Shown: in pieces, positions 60,265-64,000 of the stretch | How positions within the stretch are numbered: position 1 is the first letter of the stretch | Layout: every line of letters starts with the position of its first letter | Assembly: GCA_036417435.1 (NCBI GenBank) | Contig: CM070899.1 | Location: forward strand, 151,294,237 to 151,358,236 | Direction of reading: 5' to 3' | Source of the DNA: Inia geoffrensis | Lineage: Eukaryota > Chordata > Mammalia > Artiodactyla > Iniidae | DNA length: 64,000 bases | The notes under the pieces: model-generated | Database searches by the model: none | What the model was told of the DNA's origin: nothing | The model's input: the letters and a program-made list of their open reading frames with translations, nothing else | Program-made: the position numbers and the translations under genes

Positions 60265-61800
60265 TGATTTTTATTTTATTTTTTTTTAATGTCACACTTC
60301 TGCTGAAAAGTCCATTTGGCTTCCCATTGCCTTGGCAGTAAAATACAACTTCTCAGCCTGGCCCCAGCCAAGGTGAGCTCCTGCTCTCCACATCACCGCC
60401 CTCCCCCACCCCGCCACTTGCACGTTCCTGAAGCACATTGGGAAGTCCCACTGCCAGGCCTTTGCTTATGCAGTTCCCACATTCAGAATGCTCTCCACCT
60501 GCCTCTCTCCCTACCCAAGTCCTACCCATTGTTCAAGGCCCAGCTGTGACCTCTCCGCCTCTGTGCCCAGAGCGTGACAGTCCCTCTGAGTTCAGCCTTT
60601 TCTCTGAAGATTACGAAGAACACTGATGCCTCCTTTAAATTGTAATTATTGCTGAGGGGTGGGAGCTTTTACTTTTAAACTTCACTGTGTCAAAGGTTAT
60701 ATTATAAGACTATAACAACAGTCCTGTGAGCAGATACTATAATTACTACTCCTGTTTTAAGAGCTGTAGTTCAGGTTCAGAGCTGTCCAAGGGCAACACA
60801 GCTAGCTAGTGGTGGAGCTACTAATTACATAACGTTTACTCCTCTCTCCCACAAGACTGAAATCCCATGAGAGCACAGACCACAACTATCTTGTTCACTC
60901 TGGTATGCCTGACATTTACCAGCTGCTAAATAAATATGTATTAAATAATGCCTGCAAGCATCTTGAAATGTAAGTACTTTCTTAATAAAATGGTAGCAGC
61001 AAGCATTTAGCCCACTTGCCAGGCTCATTCTAAGTGGTCCCATGGATGGTTTCACTTAGTACCAGCAACCATCCTAGGTGGTGGGTATTTTATTTACTGC
61101 CACAGGGATGAGGCAACTTGAGCCCCAGAGGAGTTAAGTGAACTGCCCAAGGTCACACAGCAAATAGACGGTCTGACTCAGGCCTGCCTGGGGGCCCACA
61201 TTCCCCCATTTTCATCACTCACTACACTCCATGCCTCTTCTTCAGGCTGCTCTGTATTATTTCTCAGGGAAAGAAACTAACTGTGGACAGTGAGATGACT
61301 TTCTCGGTGTCACTCAGCAAAGCAGCAAGTGCGGGCTCTGGGAACCCAGTAACGGTCCACCTGTATGTCCCCTCCTTCCCCAACCCCTCTCCCGCCATCA
61401 CTGTGAGCAAGTCCCTCGGGGTTTGTCTTGACGCCTTATCCAGCACACTTGTAGGCACTGGGTGGGAGTTACTGGGTACAGCCTCCCGGACGGTGGTGAT
61501 GAGGGAGGCGGCCACTCTTTGCGGGGGTCCTTGAGTCACTTGAGGGACAGCCTGGCCGCCCCCAGACGATGGCACTGCCCACCACTGTCAGGGTCCCGGG
61601 CACTCACCGGAGCAGTGGATGAGGCGGAGTGGGTGGGAACACAGTGAGAAGCTTAGCAGCTCCATCCAGATGCGAATTGTCCCTCCCACACTTCCCGGGC
61701 TGCAGGGGCCTCCATTAGAGCCCCCGAGGAGTCAGAATCCACACCTCCGCAAATGGGCCCGCTTTCCCAGGGCGCCCCCTGCCCAGACCTTCCCTGGGCT
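60265..61800. other. MESP2 upstream region, CHR SINE-free
   Basis: MIR-like sequences at about 60715-60825 and 61010-61195 (GTTAAGTGAACTGCCCAAGG, TCACACAGCAAATAGACGG). The proximal 500 bp is unique-looking and is where the mouse Mesp2 presomitic enhancer would map (inference). Confidence 0.45.
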
Positions 61801-61810
61801 CTGTGGGTTT

Positions 61811-61851
61811 TGACACCTCTCTGTAACGTGGCAGGGGTCCACCTCGCACCT
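61811..61851 (-). promoter_or_regulatory. MESP2: Pair of T-box-like half-sites upstream of MESP2
   Basis: TGACACCT (61811-61818) and TCGCACCT (61844-61851) are reverse complements of AGGTGTCA and AGGTGCGA, each one mismatch from the T-box half-site AGGTGTGA. They are 10-50 bp upstream of the TATA box. Tbx6 activates Mesp2 through proximal T-box sites in mouse; assigning these two is inference. Confidence 0.5.
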
Positions 61852-61860
61852 TTGGTCCAG

Positions 61861-61867
61861 ATAAAAG
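61861..61867 (+). promoter_or_regulatory. MESP2: MESP2 TATA box
   Basis: ATAAAAG, preceded by G, 52-58 bp upstream of the ATG. It is a good TATA-box match and implies a 5' UTR of roughly 30 nt. Confidence 0.65.
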
Positions 61868-61879
61868 CTCAGTCCTGGA

Positions 61880-62730
61880 GGTGGCCGGCCCAGCCTCCCA
61901 GAGCCCGCAGCCCCGGCCATGGCCCAGTCCGCTCCTCTGCAGGGCCTCCTCGGCCACGACCACTGGATCTTCCCGCAGGGTTGGGGCTGGACCGGCCACT
62001 CGGACTCCACGTCCCCGGCCTCCTCCTCGGATTCGTCGGGCTCCTGTCCCTGCGACCGTGCACGCGGCCCCTCGCAGCTGGCGCCCCCAGCCCGCAGCGC
62101 CTCAGAGGCCGCCTCGATGGCACCCGGACGTGCGCGGAGCCGGCCAGGAAGCGGGCAGCGGCAGAGCGCCAGCGAACGCGAGAAGCTGCGCATGCGCACG
62201 CTCGCCCGCGCCCTGCATGAGCTGCGCCGCTTTCTGCCGCCGTCCGTGGCGCCCGCCGGCCAGAGCCTGACGAAGATCGAGACGCTGCGTCTAGCCATCC
62301 GTTACATCGGCCACCTGTCGGCCGTGCTGGGCGTCAGCGAGGAGAGCCTGCAGCGCCGGCGCCGGCGGCACAGCGACGCGGTGCTCCCTCGAGGCTGCCC
62401 GCTGTGCCCCGACGGCGGCCCCGCGCAGGCGCAGACGCAGGCGCAAGGGTGCGGCCCTGGCTCAGCCGCTAGGGCTGCGGTGTCCTGGGGGTCCCCGCCC
62501 GTCTGTCCCGGAGCCCTAGCGGCGCCCGAGCACCAGGGGAGCAGGGTCCCTGATATGGGTCCCTGGGTGACACCCCCTTACTGCCCTGGGATGCAGTCGC
62601 CCCCGCAGCTGTCCCAAGGGAGAGCCCCTGACGCGGCCCGTTGGACGCCGCCCCAAGCCTGTTACGGAACGCAGACACCCCCAGAGCCCCGGAACCAGGC
62701 CACGCCCTGGACCTCGCCCCCTGCAATGGA
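61880..62730. promoter_or_regulatory. CpG island over MESP2 exon 1
   Basis: CpG-dense from just before the ATG through most of exon 1. The boundaries are visual estimates. Confidence 0.75.
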
Positions 62731-62749
62731 GCTGGCTGCAGTGTACCAG
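61919..62749 (+). CDS. MESP2: MESP2 exon 1 coding part (bHLH exon)
   Basis: 831 nt ending in phase 0. It holds the bHLH, the run of five arginines (146-150), the CPXCP motif and a long Pro/Gln-rich low-complexity segment with repeated tPPq/sPPq-type units typical of the transactivation region. Confidence 0.95.
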
Positions 62750-63855
62750 GTACGCGCCCAGGCTCTGTCTGCTTCCCACGGAGTGGTCCCCAGGCCTCGA
62801 TTGGAAACGGAGGGGGTGAGTAAACTCTAGTCTGCAGAGAATCTTATGCTTTTTAGATCCCGGGTTTACCTAATCCAACCCTGGTTAGGGATGGAAAGCT
62901 GAAGGGAGGATGAAGAGGACCCTAACCTCCTTGGGGAAAGAGGTGGGGCCCTGGGAAGTTAAGGCCACCACCACCTCTACCTAGAAGCCTTCACAGTCAT
63001 GTGGAAGAGGGGGGAATCTTCAGACTTGCTTTCAGAGTCCAGGGTGGAAGGTAGCAGGGGCCTTCAGGTAATTCAGGAAATTCCTTGCAAGTGCTCCATC
63101 AAGGTTTGAGGGGGAGGGAGGCCTGGCTGCCCCAGGGGTAGGGGCTTCCTAAGTAGATGGGCTTGGATCTGGTGACCATTATGCTTTCCTCAAGCTTCCA
63201 TAAAAGAGCATATTAATAACCAAAATTTATTGAATGCTTACTGTGTGCCCAACATGATTCTTGGTATTTTACATGAATTAACTAACTCATCAGCCCTCCA
63301 GCAACCCTGTGAAGTAGGTTTTATTATCATCATCACCATTTTATAGACGAAAAAACTGAGACTAAAAGAGGTTATCTGAGTTCTCATAGCTAGTGAGTGG
63401 CAGAGCTGGGTTTTGAACCCTGGCAGTATATCTCCAGAGCTTGTACTCTAAACCACTTTGCTTCACTGGATCCATGGCACCAGGGCAGTTCAGCAGCTAC
63501 CAGCCACACTATGGGGAACAGCCAGGTTCAGGATCTCAGGGCATGAGGCAGTGGCCCACTAACCCGCTACTCTTCTCTCTCTCAGGGAATCTCCATGTCT
63601 CCGGAGTCCTGTCTGTTGCCAGAAACCCCTCCTGTCCTGCCCCGCCCAGCATGCCAGAGACTCCAGCCTGAGACCCAGTGGGGATGCTGGAGCCACAGTG
63701 CAGAGGTGCTGCCCAGCTCGGAGGTCCAGGGTCCAGGCCCCGCCTTCCAGCTCAGTGGTGAAAGCCCTCCCCAGAGCTCAGGCCTACAGCTCAGTGGCTG
63801 CCCTGAATTTTGGCAAGAAGATTTGGAGGGGACTCACCTGGACATCTTCTACTAA
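61919..63855 (+). CDS. MESP2: MESP2 (mesoderm posterior bHLH transcription factor 2), two exons
   Basis: CDS is 61919-62749 joined to 63586-63855: 277 + 89 codons = 366 aa (human is about 397). The start has a strong Kozak context (GGCCATGG) and begins [12 protein letters not shown]. The bHLH is at residues 80-138, identical to MESP1 except one Leu/Val at its end (position 139), and CPLCP is at 160-164. Exon 1 then runs through Pro/Gln-rich sequence to MELAAVYQ. Exon 2 encodes [18 protein letters not shown] and ends [12 protein letters not shown]. The donor is CAG/GTACGC and the acceptor CTTCTCTCTCTCAG. MESP2 sets the segment border and rostro-caudal polarity of somites in the presomitic mesoderm downstream of Tbx6 and Notch (known biology). 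The human Gly-Gln repeat is replaced here by AQAQTQAQG. Confidence 0.95.
62750..63585 (+). other. MESP2: MESP2 intron
   Basis: An 836-bp GT-AG intron. Its 3' half contains a MIR-type SINE at about 63205-63455; the 5' half shows no recognised element. Confidence 0.88.
63205..63455 (+). mobile_element. MIR SINE in MESP2 intron
   Basis: Nearly complete MIR: ATTGAATGCTTACTGTGTGC, CATTTTATAGACGAAAAAAC, TAGTGAGTGGCAGAGCTGGG and TTTTGAACCCTGGCAG. Confidence 0.75.
63586..63855 (+). CDS. MESP2: MESP2 exon 2 coding part
   Basis: Follows CTTCTCTCTCTCAG. It encodes 89 residues and TAA. The second exon is much longer than that of MESP1 (24 residues) and ends in the acidic [10 protein letters not shown] tail. 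No polyadenylation hexamer is seen before the window ends. Confidence 0.92.
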   Translation, partial: GISMSPESCLLPETPPVLPRPACQRLQPETQWGCWSHSAEVLPSSEVQGPGPAFQLSGESPPQSSGLQLSGCPEFWQEDLEGTHLDIFY

Positions 63856-64000
63856 TGGCCTTGGCTGCCCCCTTTCCAGCCAGGAATCAGGCCTGTAGCG
63901 TGGGGTGTCCTCCTCACCTGCTACTTCACTAGTATTCAGGCTTTTTTTTAGCCAAGGATCCCTTTTCCAAGTGATGTCTTTCATGGAAGCAGTGTTTGAA

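Overview
This is a stretch of mammalian nuclear genome, almost certainly from a cetacean or a very close relative (hippopotamus not excluded). The reasons are many tRNA-derived SINEs of the CHR type (heads reading CTTCCCTGGTGG, B box GGGTTCGAGCCC, long CAACTACTGAGCC-type bodies), cetartiodactyl L1 3' tails, and mariner-derived hairpins of the mir-2284/2285 kind. Genes are split by GT-AG introns, and there is no bacterial, plasmid or CRISPR content. The gene order, WDR93 (+), MESP1 (-), MESP2 (+), matches the conserved mammalian block on human 15q26.1. PEX11A should lie to the left and ANPEP to the right.

Positions 1-38.1 kb hold the 3' part of WDR93. Fourteen coding exons join in one continuous phase-consistent frame of 522 residues plus stop. 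The 5' part, roughly the first quarter, lies left of the window. The introns are full of L1 fragments (many old, two young), CHR SINEs, an ERVL-MaLR LTR, and Tigger, hAT and mariner DNA-transposon remnants.

Positions 38.1-43.4 kb are intergenic, with one SINE and a motif-rich block near 41.6 kb. MESP1 (43.45-44.9 kb, minus) is a two-exon bHLH gene of 263 aa in a CpG island. Positions 44.9-61.8 kb separate the divergent paralogues. Two parts of this spacer (46.1-51.4 and 52.6-56.0 kb) have no CHR SINEs and contain TCF/LEF, GATA and homeodomain-type motifs. MESP2 (61.92-63.86 kb, plus) encodes 366 aa in two exons. Both MESP promoters have a TATA-like box and T-box half-site-like sequences just upstream, which fits the known control of these genes by T-box factors (Eomes/Brachyury for MESP1, Tbx6 for MESP2).

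The strongest non-routine signals are: a block of about 290 bp covering the MESP1/MESP2 bHLH that is about 97.6% identical between paralogues whose flanks do not align, suggesting gene conversion; two near-perfect mariner hairpins that resemble miRNA precursors; a textbook twin-primed L1; two SINEs inserted at one target with a triplicated target site; and several unexplained motif clusters in SINE-free spacer. I found no new multi-gene system. The window is an ordinary vertebrate locus with interesting paralogue and regulatory structure.
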